Shown: piece by piece, positions 1-8,149 of the stretch | How positions within the stretch are numbered: the first letter of the stretch is position 1 | Layout: every line of letters starts with the position of its first letter | NCBI RefSeq assembly: GCF_000378445.1 | Contig: NZ_KB899704.1 | Location: 60,315-124,314, forward strand | Source of the DNA: Deinococcus aquatilis DSM 23025 | GTDB lineage: Bacteria > Deinococcota > Deinococci > Deinococcales > Deinococcaceae | Direction of reading: 5' to 3' | Length of the DNA stretch: 64,000 nucleotides | The notes under the pieces: model-generated | What the model saw: the letters and a program-made list of their open reading frames with translations, nothing else | The model's database searches: none | What the model was told of the DNA's origin: nothing | Translations under genes and position numbers: made by a program

Positions 1-76
1 GCTGCTGCAGGTGGTAAGCCGTGGCCAGACCGGCCTGACCAGCACCAAGAACCAGAGCGTCGTACCGCAGGCTCAT
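1..76 (-). CDS. FAD/NAD(P)-binding oxidoreductase, N-terminal fragment (ArsO-like?)
   Basis: The first 25 codons of a gene that runs off the left edge of the window. They read MSLRYDALVLGAGQAGLATA and onward, a beta strand followed by the GxGxxG dinucleotide-binding loop (GAGQAG) typical of FAD-dependent monooxygenases. Its ATG overlaps the TGA of the arsN2-like gene (ATGA), so the two are probably translationally coupled in a marR-arsN2-flavoprotein operon. Flavin monooxygenases called ArsO occur in arsenic clusters, so that name is suggested by context only. Too little is visible to assign a function. Confidence 0.6.
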   Translation of the reverse strand, partial: MSLRYDALVLGAGQAGLATAYHLQQ

Positions 77-531
77 CGGAGTACCCCAGCTTGGAGTGCA
101 AGGTGCATGACCACCGCTGACGCTGGACAGACCCCCTGAAGTTCCCGTGAGGCCAACAGACCTGGGGGCAAATCCTCGCGTGTGATGGGAACGAAGCCAA
201 ACATCGGGAAGAAGCGCTCCGCCGTGGTCGTCAGCAGAAACAGGCTCGAGAGTCCAGCGTCACGCGCCCGCCGGATCAGTTCGCTGGTCAGGGCCTGTCC
301 AGTGCCTTGGCCCCGCTGATCAACGCGGACAGTCACCGAGCGGAGCAGGCCATGCGCTCCATACCGCTCGGTTCCAGCGACCCCCACCACCTCCTGGCCA
401 CGGAGAGCCAACACAAAGCCGGACAAGTGGGCCTCCACCCCTTCCAAGGGCAGCGCCGCCGTCCTCAGGAACGTCTCGATCACCGTCAGATCCTCTGCTG
501 TGGCTTGCCGGAAGGTCACGTCGCAACGCAT
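73..531 (-). CDS. arsN2: GNAT N-acetyltransferase, ArsN2-like
   Basis: A 152-residue GNAT-fold acetyltransferase. The acetyl-CoA motif A region is visible as VTVRVDQRGQGTGQALTSEL near residues 68-87, followed by LFLLTTTAERFFPMFGF, a typical GNAT motif B with the GF ending. Proteins of this length and pattern inside arsenic clusters are usually named ArsN2; their exact substrate is not settled. It overlaps the end of the marR-like gene by 16 bases and its stop overlaps the next start, so the three form one operon. The family call is firm; the arsenic role rests on neighbourhood. Confidence 0.8.
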   Translation of the reverse strand: MRCDVTFRQATAEDLTVIETFLRTAALPLEGVEAHLSGFVLALRGQEVVGVAGTERYGAHGLLRSVTVRVDQRGQGTGQALTSELIRRARDAGLSSLFLLTTTAERFFPMFGFVPITREDLPPGLLASRELQGVCPASAVVMHLALQAGVLR

Positions 532-968
532 GCTTGGCTCTTTTGGGATTCCGCTTCCAAAGCGGCGGCCAGCAGTTCAAGAGCCCGCAGCACGCCCGCC
601 TGTTCCTCCTGTGGAACGTGACCGAGGAGGCGCACTGATTGAGCCGCCAGTTCCGCATTGAGGGCGGCGACCTGCTCCTGTCCCTGAGCGGTGAGCGTGA
701 GTTCAATCGCGCGCCGATCCGTGGCGCGGGGCTGCTTGCTCACCAGGCCGTCTTGCACCAGTTCATCCACGTTGCGGCTGAGCCAGCCTTTATCGGCACC
801 CAGCCTGCGGGAGAGATCCGCGAGGGTCAGGGGACTTTCCCGACCGAGCGTGGTGAGCATCTGGCAGCGGGTGAGGCTCTGGATCCCGCAGCAAGTGGCC
901 GTGCGTTGCTGGAGAGCCGTGTGGAGGCGGGTGATGCGGCGCAACAGATCGCCAGAATTTCGGGTCAT
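516..968 (-). CDS. MarR-family transcriptional regulator
   Basis: A 150-residue winged-helix regulator. The helix-turn-helix and wing are visible as LTLADLSRRLGADKGWLSRNVDELVQDGLVSKQPRATDRRAIELTLT. It carries a CC pair and a further Cys (CCGIQSLTRC) near residues 24-33, which could sense a thiol-reactive ligand such as an arsenical; this is inference. The ATG at 968 is chosen over the upstream alternative because AAAGGAG lies just before it. It is divergent from the ArsN1-like gene, with palindrome-like GACAAC/GTTGTC elements between, so it probably represses both directions. Confidence 0.82.
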   Translation of the reverse strand: MTRNSGDLLRRITRLHTALQQRTATCCGIQSLTRCQMLTTLGRESPLTLADLSRRLGADKGWLSRNVDELVQDGLVSKQPRATDRRAIELTLTAQGQEQVAALNAELAAQSVRLLGHVPQEEQAGVLRALELLAAALEAESQKSQACVAT

Positions 969-1019
969 CCATGCTCCTTTCGTTGACCTTGACAACGGTC
1001 TGAAAAAACCGTACACCTA

Positions 1020-1037
1020 GGGACAACTCGTTGTCAA
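1020..1037. promoter_or_regulatory. Putative MarR operator palindrome
   Basis: GACAAC at 1022-1027 and GTTGTC at 1030-1035 form a 14-bp inverted repeat between the divergent marR-like and arsN1 genes. A further GACAAC half site lies at 991-996. Position and symmetry fit a MarR-dimer operator; binding is inferred. Confidence 0.5.
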
Positions 1038-1060
1038 CATCAACGATCAGGAGACACCGC

Positions 1061-1540
1061 ATGTTCACCACCCGCCTGGCCACCCCTACCGACGCTCCAG
1101 CCATCGCACTCATCTACAACCAAGGCATTGAAGATCGCACCAGCACGTTTGAAACCCAGCCCCGAACCGAGCAGCACATTCAGGCTTGGTTTGATGGCGT
1201 TCACCCCACCGTGGTGGCAGAGCGAAGCGGAGGGGTCATCGCGTTTGCCAGCACGAGTGGGTACCGTCCCCGGGACTGTTACGCCGGGATTGCGGAATTC
1301 AGCGTGTATGTGGCCCAGGACGCGCGGGGCCTGGGAGCGGGTCGGTCGGCCATGACCGCTCTGATCCCGGCGGCTCAGGACGCCGGGTTCTGGAAACTGC
1401 TCTCCAGAGTCTTTCCCGAGAACACGGCCAGCCGGAAGCTCCTGGCTTCCCTGGGCTTCCGGGAAGTGGGCACGTACGAACGCCATGGCCAGTTGGACGG
1501 CGTCTGGAAAGACGTGGTGATCGTCGAGAAGCTGCTGTGA
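1061..1540 (+). CDS. arsN1: GNAT N-acetyltransferase, ArsN1 / phosphinothricin acetyltransferase-like
   Basis: A 159-residue acetyltransferase of the Pat/Bar/ArsN1 type. The order of motifs matches the family: RLATPTDAPAIALIYNQGI at the N-terminus, EFSVYVAQDARGLGAGRSAM as the acetyl-CoA loop, then VFPENTASRKLLASLGFREVGTYERHGQLDGVWKDV. ArsN1 enzymes acetylate the amino group of arsinothricin, and relatives acetylate phosphinothricin. The ATG at 1061, preceded by AGGAGA, is preferred over a TTG ten codons upstream that would lie in the operator. It diverges from the marR-arsN2 unit. Confidence 0.85.
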   Translation: MFTTRLATPTDAPAIALIYNQGIEDRTSTFETQPRTEQHIQAWFDGVHPTVVAERSGGVIAFASTSGYRPRDCYAGIAEFSVYVAQDARGLGAGRSAMTALIPAAQDAGFWKLLSRVFPENTASRKLLASLGFREVGTYERHGQLDGVWKDVVIVEKLL

Positions 1541-1652
1541 CAATGGGCCTGAGCCTTTAAAAGCCAGGTGGCGGATGCGTCGTGTCAGTTTACGGTGCAG
1601 GTTCGCAGCCAATCGCCCACCTGCACCGCCGATCTCAACAGTGAAGCGTACT

Positions 1653-2372
1653 CTAGTGACCTACTTTGCCGGTCCGGAGCTGGGCCGCTTCCTTGTCCCC
1701 CTGATAGGCATACTGTTCCGCCCAGGCTGCGGCCGCGTCCACGTCATACGCCACCCGGCGGAAGCTCACGCTCCAGCAATCACCTTCGCCTTCGAGCAGT
1801 ACCCAGCGGGCCAGAGGGGAACCATCTTTCTGGCGGCTCACCGCACCGACATTGACCACCGTCAACGGGCCCATCTGCCGCAGGTGTTCCTGATGCGAGT
1901 GACCCACCACTACGACTCTGGCGGCCCCCAGGTCGCCCAGACGTTCCAGCACCAGCGCGTCACTGGCCCACGCTTTCCCGTCCAGCAGCAGATACGTCCA
2001 GGCACTGTCCGGCGTCCCGTGGGCCGCCACGACCTCGCCGTCCGCCAGGGTCACGGAGGTCGGCAATCCGGCGACGGTGGCTCCTGTTCCTCCCGGCAGA
2101 ACCCCATGCAACCACGCCAGCATGGCCCGCTTCTCGGTGGTCTCGGTCAGCGGCTCCCCCAGCCGTTCATCGGTGTTGCCGCGCACTTCCAAGACGCCGT
2201 GCTGGGCTTTCAGGGCCTGCTGAAGCTGCCACGCGCCCGCTGGATCGGCTCCACCGAAGACCTGATCCCCCAGGTTGACCCACGCATCGGGGGCCTGCCG
2301 CTCGATGTCCTGTACAACGGCTTCTAGGGCAAAGCGGTTGCCATGCACGTCTCCGAAGACAGCGATCTTCAT
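1653..2372 (-). CDS. Metallophosphoesterase (YfcE/MJ0936-like) in ars operon
   Basis: A 239-residue calcineurin-like phosphoesterase. Metal-binding motifs are in order: GDVHGN (8-13), LGDQVFGG, RGNTDE, then VVGHSHQEHL and the closing VVNVGAVS. The start overlaps the stop of the adjacent arsC-type gene (ATGA), so it is the last gene of the arsR-arsC-arsB-arsC operon. The substrate is unknown. Its place suggests hydrolysis of an arsenylated or phosphorylated metabolite, or an accessory role, but that is inference. The fold assignment is firm. Confidence 0.8.
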   Translation of the reverse strand: MKIAVFGDVHGNRFALEAVVQDIERQAPDAWVNLGDQVFGGADPAGAWQLQQALKAQHGVLEVRGNTDERLGEPLTETTEKRAMLAWLHGVLPGGTGATVAGLPTSVTLADGEVVAAHGTPDSAWTYLLLDGKAWASDALVLERLGDLGAARVVVVGHSHQEHLRQMGPLTVVNVGAVSRQKDGSPLARWVLLEGEGDCWSVSFRRVAYDVDAAAAWAEQYAYQGDKEAAQLRTGKVGH

Positions 2373-2809
2373 ACGGTCCCCTTGAGCCAGTCCAGAATCT
2401 TGGCGTCGATCTCCTCCCGCACCCGCCGGAAGACCGCCAGCCGCTCCTCGTCACTCCCAACGGCTGCAGCGGGGTCTTCAAAGGGCCAACTCAGGCGGTA
2501 ACGGGCATTCGGGAAAATCGGGCAACGGGCTTCCGCCCGGTCGCAGACGGTGATGACGTAATGGAAATGCTCGGCGATCAGGGGTTTGACCCCCTTGGCC
2601 TCCAAGTGGCCTGTGGGCAAGCCCAGTTCCTCCAGAGCGGTGACCGTCAGTGGGTGGACCTGACCCGGTTCCAGGCCTGCGGACATCACTTCAAAGCGGG
2701 CCCCAGCCCGGTGTTCGAGGAGGGCCTGAGCCATCTGAGAGCGGGCAGTATTGCCGGTGCAGAGGAACAAGACGCGGAGCCGACGGGTCGATGCAGTGAG
2801 ATCAGTCAT
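2369..2809 (-). CDS. arsC: Arsenate reductase, low-MW tyrosine phosphatase type (first ArsC)
   Basis: A 146-residue cytoplasmic arsenate reductase of the LMW-PTP fold, which reduces arsenate to arsenite. The CX5R loop is CTGNTAR with the catalytic Cys at about residue 17. The later Cys pair VTVCDRAEARCP supplies the redox relay used by thioredoxin-coupled ArsC. The ATG at 2809 has AGGAGA upstream and fits family length; an upstream extension of 76 residues looks noncoding. It lies downstream of arsB and is one of two distinct ArsC proteins in the operon. Confidence 0.88.
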   Translation of the reverse strand: MTDLTASTRRLRVLFLCTGNTARSQMAQALLEHRAGARFEVMSAGLEPGQVHPLTVTALEELGLPTGHLEAKGVKPLIAEHFHYVITVCDRAEARCPIFPNARYRLSWPFEDPAAAVGSDEERLAVFRRVREEIDAKILDWLKGTV

Positions 2810-2901
2810 GGTGGTTCTCCTACGCGCTTCACTTCCTGCGCTGAATGAGGGTCCTGTTCCAGTGGACCGGTGGAAAGGTGGGCGACCACCCGCGTTTTGC
2901 C

Positions 2902-4209
2902 TTAGCGCCCGAGAGAAAGACGGAGCGCCAGGGCGACCAGCGTGACGAACAGCACAGGAATCGTCAGCACGATCCCAACTTTGAAGTACTGTCTCCAACC
3001 GATCCGGATGCCTTTTTGTGACAGGACGTGCAGCCACAGCAGGGTGGCCAGAGAGCCGATGGGGGTGATCTTGGGACCCAGGTCGTTGCCCACCACGTTC
3101 GCGTAGATCATGCCCTGCTTGATCAGGCCGGTCGCGGCACTGTCATCAATGGCAATCGCGCCGATCAGAACGCTGGGCATGTTGTTCATCAGGCTGGAAA
3201 TGACGGCCATCACGAAGCCCGTGCCGAGTGTGGCGGCCCACAGGCCACCCTGGGCCAGACGGTCGAGCAGGCCCGCCAGCAGGTCGGTCAGGCCCGCGTT
3301 CCGCAGCCCGTACACGACCAAGTACATGCCCAGAGAGAACACCACGATCTGCCAGGGTGCGCCCCGGAGGACGGTGCGGGTGGAGATCACGTGGCCCCGC
3401 GCTGCCACGACATACAGCAGGGCGGCGCCCAGCACCGCCACCGCACTGACTGGGACGCCCAACGGCTCCGCAGCGAAGTAGCCGATCAGGAGCAGGGCCA
3501 GCACCGCCCACCCGGTCTGGAACACCTGCTGGTCCCGGATGGCGAGGGCAGGAGCCTCCAGTCGGGCCGCGTCATACACGCGCGGCAGGTCACGGCGGAA
3601 CAGCAGGTACAGCATGCCCAGACTGGCCAGGATGGCGGCCAGATCCACAGGAAGCATCACGGAGGCATACGCCCCAAAATCCAGTTTAAAAAAGTCAGCG
3701 CTGACGATGTTGACCAGGTTGCTGATCACGAGTGGAAGACTGGCACTGTCCGCAATGAAGCCGGTCGCCAGGATGAACGCCAGGGTGGTGGCGGGCCGGA
3801 ACCCCAGCGCTGTAAGCATAGCCAGCACAATGGGGGTCAGGATCAGCGCGGTGCCGTCGTTGGCGAATAACGCAGAGACGGCAGCACCCAACAGCACCAC
3901 CAGCGCGAACAGTTTCGGACCGTTCCCCCCGCCCCAGCGGGCGACATGCAGCGCCGCCCACTGGAAGAACCCAGCTTCATCCAGGATCAGGCTGATGATG
4001 ATCAGGGCCACGAAGGTGGCAGTTGCGTTCCAGACGATGTTCCACACCACCGGCACGTCCGCGAGGGTCACGACGCCGGTCAGCAGGGCCAAAGCGGCCC
4101 CTAGGGCCGCACTCCAACCGATGCCCAGACCACCCGGTTGCCACTTGAATTTCGGTTGCCAGATGACCAGCGTCAGGGTCGCCAGAAAAATCAGGAGGGC
4201 TGGCCACAT
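2902..4209 (-). CDS. arsB: Arsenite efflux permease, ArsB family
   Basis: A 435-residue polytopic membrane protein of the ArsB/NhaD ion-transporter superfamily, with about ten hydrophobic helices. Characteristic stretches are [24 protein letters not shown], the re-entrant-loop type [16 protein letters not shown], and [13 protein letters not shown] with [20 protein letters not shown] near the C-terminus. It exports arsenite, alone or with an ArsA ATPase; no arsA is visible here. Two bases separate it from the upstream arsC, consistent with a single transcript from arsR. Confidence 0.9.
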   Translation of the reverse strand: MWPALLIFLATLTLVIWQPKFKWQPGGLGIGWSAALGAALALLTGVVTLADVPVVWNIVWNATATFVALIIISLILDEAGFFQWAALHVARWGGGNGPKLFALVVLLGAAVSALFANDGTALILTPIVLAMLTALGFRPATTLAFILATGFIADSASLPLVISNLVNIVSADFFKLDFGAYASVMLPVDLAAILASLGMLYLLFRRDLPRVYDAARLEAPALAIRDQQVFQTGWAVLALLLIGYFAAEPLGVPVSAVAVLGAALLYVVAARGHVISTRTVLRGAPWQIVVFSLGMYLVVYGLRNAGLTDLLAGLLDRLAQGGLWAATLGTGFVMAVISSLMNNMPSVLIGAIAIDDSAATGLIKQGMIYANVVGNDLGPKITPIGSLATLLWLHVLSQKGIRIGWRQYFKVGIVLTIPVLFVTLVALALRLSLGR

Positions 4210-4211
4210 GC

Positions 4212-4673
4212 TCAGGCCACGTCGACGGCGGGACTGTCGCTGTAGGTCGCGGGGACTTCAGAGCCCTGCGCCAGAGCCTGCACGAACGCATCAAACTGGA
4301 CCTGGAGTTGATCGCGCACCGCCCGCCACCGGTCCAGGCTGCCGCCGGACGGATCCACGAAGGGGTAATGGCGGCGGGTGGTCTTGCCAGGATAAACAGG
4401 GCAGGCTTCGGCCGCACTGTCACAGACCGTGACCACGTAATCGAAATTCTGCGCGTCAGGCACGTCCCAGAGCGTTTTGCTGCTATGGGTGGACAGGTCC
4501 AGGCCCAGTTCAGCCATTACGGTTGTGGCGTCGTCTTTGACACGGGTCGCTTCGGTCCCCGCCGAATGAACCTCCAATTTCACCCCAAGCCGTTGGGCCG
4601 CGTGGCGGGTCAGGGCCTCAGCCATCTGGGAGCGGGCAGAGTTGTGGGTGCAGAGGATCAAGACTCGGATCAT
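4212..4673 (-). CDS. arsC: Arsenate reductase, LMW-PTP type (second ArsC)
   Basis: A 153-residue arsenate reductase. The P-loop CTHNSAR begins at Cys8, and [12 protein letters not shown] gives the two relay cysteines expected for thioredoxin-dependent enzymes. It differs clearly from the other ArsC in this operon: it has the HxSAGT motif, WDVPD, and a longer C-terminal tail. It lies 9 bases after arsR and directly before arsB. Two non-identical ArsC copies around arsB suggest different reductant partners or substrates; this is inferred. Confidence 0.9.
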   Translation of the reverse strand: MIRVLILCTHNSARSQMAEALTRHAAQRLGVKLEVHSAGTEATRVKDDATTVMAELGLDLSTHSSKTLWDVPDAQNFDYVVTVCDSAAEACPVYPGKTTRRHYPFVDPSGGSLDRWRAVRDQLQVQFDAFVQALAQGSEVPATYSDSPAVDVA

Positions 4674-4682
4674 GCGTCCAAG

Positions 4683-5003
4683 CTAACACATCGACTTTAC
4701 TTGATCTATTGCGAGGGGTTGATCTGGAAACAGGCTCGTCAGGAGTTGACCGCCCAGCAGGAACATCGGCTCACGTTTCAACGTGTAGTACATGTTTTTC
4801 CCACGCTGCTCCGAGGTGATCAGGCCAGCATCCTTGAGAATGCCCAGATGATAGGACACTTTGGATTGGGGCAGATCCAGCAGTTCTTCTAGATCACAGA
4901 CGCAGCGTTCGCCCTGAGCCAAGTGCCGCACCAATTCATAGCGGGTGTCTTGAGCCAGGGCTTTGAGTTGGTCCAAAACCGTGGGGAGCGCGAGCATCGT
5001 CAT
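4683..5003 (-). CDS. arsR: ArsR-family arsenite-responsive repressor
   Basis: A 106-residue winged-helix repressor and the first gene of the arsenic operon. The metal site motif ERCVCDLEELL has Cys34 and Cys36, the CxC of classical ArsR. The recognition helix region LPQSKVSYHLGILKDAGLI and the wing RGKNMYYTL are intact. A -10 box (TAGAAT in the coding direction) lies six bases before the ATG, so the mRNA is probably leaderless. A TTGATTCAA palindrome abuts that -10 and is the likely operator. Confidence 0.9.
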   Translation of the reverse strand: MTMLALPTVLDQLKALAQDTRYELVRHLAQGERCVCDLEELLDLPQSKVSYHLGILKDAGLITSEQRGKNMYYTLKREPMFLLGGQLLTSLFPDQPLAIDQVKSMC

Positions 5004-5009
5004 CCAGCT

Positions 5010-5024
5010 ATTCTATTGATTCAA
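5010..5024 (-). promoter_or_regulatory. arsR operon -10 box and adjoining palindrome
   Basis: In the coding direction the 9-bp palindrome TTGAATCAA (5016-5024) is followed directly by TAGAAT (5010-5015), and six bases later by the arsR ATG. Symmetry and overlap with the promoter fit an ArsR operator. No good -35 was found. Confidence 0.5.
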
Positions 5025-5169
5025 CCCACTGGAAAGCTCTGCCGCGGGCAGCGAGTAAAACTCTATCTCAGGGCGTTCAGATGGCATCCACCCACAACGC
5101 CAAACAGAAATTCAACGAGGTCCCTCAATCATCTCTTGCTTGATCCTTCTGGAGACCCTTGACCAACAA

Positions 5170-5217
5170 GGCTTTAAGAAGCCCTTTTTGGTTTCTGGGC
5201 AGTTGGAAAATCTGCCC
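5170..5217. terminator. Hairpins downstream of the first amidase
   Basis: GGGCAG/CTGCCC (5198-5203 with 5212-5217) begins directly after the amidase stop. A second stem, GGCTT/AAGCC (5170-5174 with 5179-5183), is followed by five T on the plus strand. Neither is an ideal intrinsic terminator for the minus-strand gene, so the direction is uncertain. Confidence 0.35.
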
Positions 5218-7020
5218 TCAACGTGAGTTTCCAGCGTTTTGCAAAGCATTCTCAGCGCCTGTGCCTGAAGTCAGGGCGTTCCGAATGCCCTGTGCAATCC
5301 CCAAAGCCACACGGTCCAGATAATTGTTATTCTGCAGGTTCAACCCATCTACCGGATGACTCGTGTACCCAATTTCGACCAGCGCTGCAGGCACTCGGTT
5401 GTTTTTTAAGACTGCCAGGGGTTGATTGGATTTCAGACCGCGCGAGAAGCTCCCAGTGGTTTCGATCAATCGGCGTTGCAGCAGGCTGGCCAGGTTGTCA
5501 GACAACGGATGGTTGGGATTCCACCACGTTTCGATGCCGTACCCGCGCAGCGCCTTCTGAGGTTCGAGTGCATTCACATGAATACTGACAAACAACTGGG
5601 TTCCGGATCCAGCCAGTTGCGCCCGCGCTTCCAAGTCCTTACTTTTCACGGGGTCCAGCGCCTGATCGGTGCTCCGGGTCAAGACCACGTCCACTCCCGC
5701 TGGCCTCAACAGATCACGGACACGCAGGGCCACGGCCAAGGTCACTTCTTTCTCCATCACACTGGCCACTGCGCCAGGATCTTGTCCGCCATGACCGGGA
5801 TCGAGCACCACCCGGGGCCGGATCACGGCAGCGCTCAACGCCAGAAGCGCGGCACCGCTCGTGGCCCGACTGGGAGGCACGGCCGCCAGTCGGCGTTCAG
5901 CAGCGGGCAATGGAGTCAGGTTGGCCAGGGCTGGTGAGAGATCAATCGCCAACTGTGCCTGCAGGTTGCCTGGCATGGGAGCCAGCACCTGAGCTCGCCA
6001 CCCACTGCCCGGGGTCGTCGGCAGGCCGGTGACCAGATCCAGCTGACTCCCCGTAGGGGTCGGCTCCAACCGCCAACTGCGGAGCTCAGGACTCAGGTCT
6101 TGAGCGTTCTGAGGACGAACACGGATATTGGAGAGATGGATTCGCACCCCCAGGGCATGCGGCTCAATCCGGTAGCTTGTTCCTGGCGGCAAGTCCAGCA
6201 CCACGCGGGTGAAGCCCGGAGCTGTGCTAAAGCGCGGCGCACTGAGTGGGACCCCCAGCGGCTGACCGGACACCCGGCCGGTCAGCGCACTTGGGCGGGC
6301 CGAGTCCAGGCTTGACGAAGCCGGTGCCAGTGGGGCCTCCACGCTTGACTTGACCAGATCGCCCGGAGGCAACTGATTGAGACTCCCACTTCTAGCCAGC
6401 GCCGTAGAGGTTGGCTGCACTGGAGTGGGAGCGGCACTTAGAGGGGCCGGAGCAGCGACAGAAGCTGTGCTGGGCGGCCGCGTGAGGGCCCGCAGGGACT
6501 CACTGGCGCCCCCCGTCACCGCTGACCCAACATCAAGGATCAGCACCCGGTTGCCCGAAGCGAGCGTGGCTTCACTGGCCTGCCAACCTGCAGTGGAGGA
6601 CAAGGGGAATGGAGTGTTGACCGTGACCTGCCCACTGCCCGCCCGGTACCCACTGACGCTGGAACCCAGCGATGCAGTCAGCATCGGTACGACCCGGGCG
6701 CCTTGAATGCCCAGCGTGAGCCCTGCTGCAGACGGGACCAGCGTGTACGTCACGCCAGGACTCAGGTCGAACACGATCCGGGTCTGGTCTCCACTGCTGC
6801 TGCTACGGGGATTGCCAAAGGTCGCATTTTGCGGCGTTGCAGCCAAGTTCACGCTGCTCGGGGTGGACGGCGCAGTTCTGGGCACCGCAGGCAGCGCGCG
6901 CAAGGTCGGCGAGGTTTGGGTCGGCATCTGCCGCAGAAAGGGATCCGTACGGGTTACACCTTGTGCCCCTCCATTTCCACAGATGAGCAGAAATGAGAGG
7001 AGCATGTAGGAACTTTTCAC
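5218..7020 (-). CDS. N-acetylmuramoyl-L-alanine amidase with AMIN domains (copy 1)
   Basis: A 600-residue secreted peptidoglycan amidase, cutting the bond between N-acetylmuramic acid and the stem peptide. An N-terminal signal peptide is followed by two AMIN-like domains (both with the pattern of TRVVFDLxPGxxYxx), a proline-rich linker, and a C-terminal Amidase_3 zinc domain. Zinc-site motifs there are LDPGHGG, EKEVTLAVA, SIHVNA and VEIGYTSH. The GTG at 7020 is chosen because TACCGT lies ten bases upstream, matching the spacing at copy 2 (TACAGT, ten bases, ATG); a GTG at 7032 is the alternative. It is paralogous to the gene at 23308. Confidence 0.87.
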   Translation of the reverse strand: MKSSYMLLSFLLICGNGGAQGVTRTDPFLRQMPTQTSPTLRALPAVPRTAPSTPSSVNLAATPQNATFGNPRSSSSGDQTRIVFDLSPGVTYTLVPSAAGLTLGIQGARVVPMLTASLGSSVSGYRAGSGQVTVNTPFPLSSTAGWQASEATLASGNRVLILDVGSAVTGGASESLRALTRPPSTASVAAPAPLSAAPTPVQPTSTALARSGSLNQLPPGDLVKSSVEAPLAPASSSLDSARPSALTGRVSGQPLGVPLSAPRFSTAPGFTRVVLDLPPGTSYRIEPHALGVRIHLSNIRVRPQNAQDLSPELRSWRLEPTPTGSQLDLVTGLPTTPGSGWRAQVLAPMPGNLQAQLAIDLSPALANLTPLPAAERRLAAVPPSRATSGAALLALSAAVIRPRVVLDPGHGGQDPGAVASVMEKEVTLAVALRVRDLLRPAGVDVVLTRSTDQALDPVKSKDLEARAQLAGSGTQLFVSIHVNALEPQKALRGYGIETWWNPNHPLSDNLASLLQRRLIETTGSFSRGLKSNQPLAVLKNNRVPAALVEIGYTSHPVDGLNLQNNNYLDRVALGIAQGIRNALTSGTGAENALQNAGNSR

Positions 7021-7135
7021 ATATTCACCCACGGTACGACAATGAAAGCAAAGACGCTCTTACAAAGCTCATTCTTCCCATCTGCCTGATGCCTTATTCG
7101 GAAGAACACACCTTCATTGACGTTTTCCAGAGTAA

Positions 7136-7176
7136 ACCAAAAAGCAGCCAGCATCCCTCCCAGACGCTGGCTGCTT
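7136..7176 (-). terminator. Intrinsic terminator after DUF305 copy 1
   Basis: The stem AGCAGCCAGC/GCTGGCTGCT (about 7143-7152 with 7165-7174) on the minus strand is followed by TTTTTGGTTT. It closes the DUF305 transcript and separates it from the amidase. Confidence 0.75.
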
Positions 7177-7187
7177 CTCACTTGGGT

Positions 7188-7796
7188 TTACATTCCGCGC
7201 TTCATCAACCAGACGCGGAAGTCATACATTTCCTTGGCCTGGGCGGTCACGATGTTGCGGGCCAGGGGCAAGATTTTCGAATTGGAGGTCTTCTGCAGGG
7301 CTATGGTGGCCATCTCAATCGCTGAAGCGTGGTGGGGGATCATGCCCTCGACGAAGGCCACATCTGGATTCTTGGCTTTCTTCACCATATCCGCCATGCC
7401 AGCCATGCCTTTCATCATGCTGGCCGCCATCGCCGCGTCCTGGCCGCCGTAGGTCTTGAGCAGGGCGTTCATCTCGTTGATCTCGCGGTTCTGATCTTTG
7501 ATGATTGCCGTGGCCCACGCTGTGACAGTGGTGTCTCTGCTCCCCGGCAACACGGCCCGGGCCATATCGACCGCGGCCTGGTGGTGCGGCACCATCATGC
7601 TCAGAAAAGCCCGGTCGAAGGCCTTCCCACTCAGTTTCTCCAGTCCACCCATGGCCATGCCTGCCATCGGGGCTGAGGTTTTCGCTGGTGTGCTACCCAT
7701 CTGGCTGTGGTTCATCCCACCCAGCGTGTTCTGGCCGAAGGCGTACGCGCTGATACCCAAGGCCGCGGTGACAATCACAACAGGAATGCTTTTCAT
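7188..7796 (-). CDS. DUF305 secreted Met/His-rich protein (copy 1)
   Basis: A 202-residue exported protein with a signal peptide (MKSIPVVIVTAALGISAYAFGQ), a short Met/His-rich linker (GGMNHSQMG, MAGMAMGG) and a duplicated helical DUF305 core. Each half carries the family motif: FLSMMVPHHQAAVDMA and MIPHHASAIEMA. DUF305 proteins are ferritin-like and often found beside copper or silver resistance genes; metal binding by the HH and Met residues is likely but unproven. It has its own terminator and a promoter with the shared direct-repeat box. The ATG follows the -10 by six bases, so the mRNA is probably leaderless. Confidence 0.88.
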   Translation of the reverse strand: MKSIPVVIVTAALGISAYAFGQNTLGGMNHSQMGSTPAKTSAPMAGMAMGGLEKLSGKAFDRAFLSMMVPHHQAAVDMARAVLPGSRDTTVTAWATAIIKDQNREINEMNALLKTYGGQDAAMAASMMKGMAGMADMVKKAKNPDVAFVEGMIPHHASAIEMATIALQKTSNSKILPLARNIVTAQAKEMYDFRVWLMKRGM

Positions 7797-7802
7797 GCCG
7801 GA

Positions 7803-7835
7803 ACTCTAGGGGGACCCTGTTAACTCCGTGTAAAG
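7803..7835 (-). promoter_or_regulatory. Direct-repeat activator box and -10, DUF305 copy 1
   Basis: In the coding direction: TTTACA, 5 bp, TTAACA, 9 bp, TAGAGT, 6 bp, ATG. The hexamers are 11 bp apart (7829-7834 and 7818-7823) and occupy the -35 position, as in OmpR/PhoB-class activated promoters. The arrangement recurs at seven other promoters in the window. Confidence 0.7.
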
Positions 7836-8149
7836 CCTGCCACTCCTCAAGTGTTCCTGAACGGTGCCCTGTAGCCCCGCGAACGATGGCAGCGTCCAAA
7901 AGAGGAAAACGAGACCGAGACATTCCCTTCCTAAGAGGCGCGTGTGGACGTCATACTCCGAACTTCAGGTGAACAGCTCCTCTGATCGGTGGCACCCGTA
8001 CGCCGGGTCTTCCAAGAAACAGACGACCTCTGCTGCACGCTTCCTACTCGGCAGAGCTGCTGGATCGAAAAGAACAACCAGGGTAAGGCTGGAGGACAAT
8101 GACGCGGCCCCCACCCAGAGGGGAAGGGGCCGCAGATGACCTCTGGTTG
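7836..8149. other. Intergenic region with GC-rich hairpin
   Basis: No gene is supported here. A stem GCGGCCCC/GGGGCCGC (8104-8111 with 8126-8133) lies just beyond the stop of the 8150 gene and may end the copA transcript, though no T-run follows. The motif CTCAAGTGTTCCTGAA at 7846-7861 is conserved upstream of the second DUF305 gene. Confidence 0.4.
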
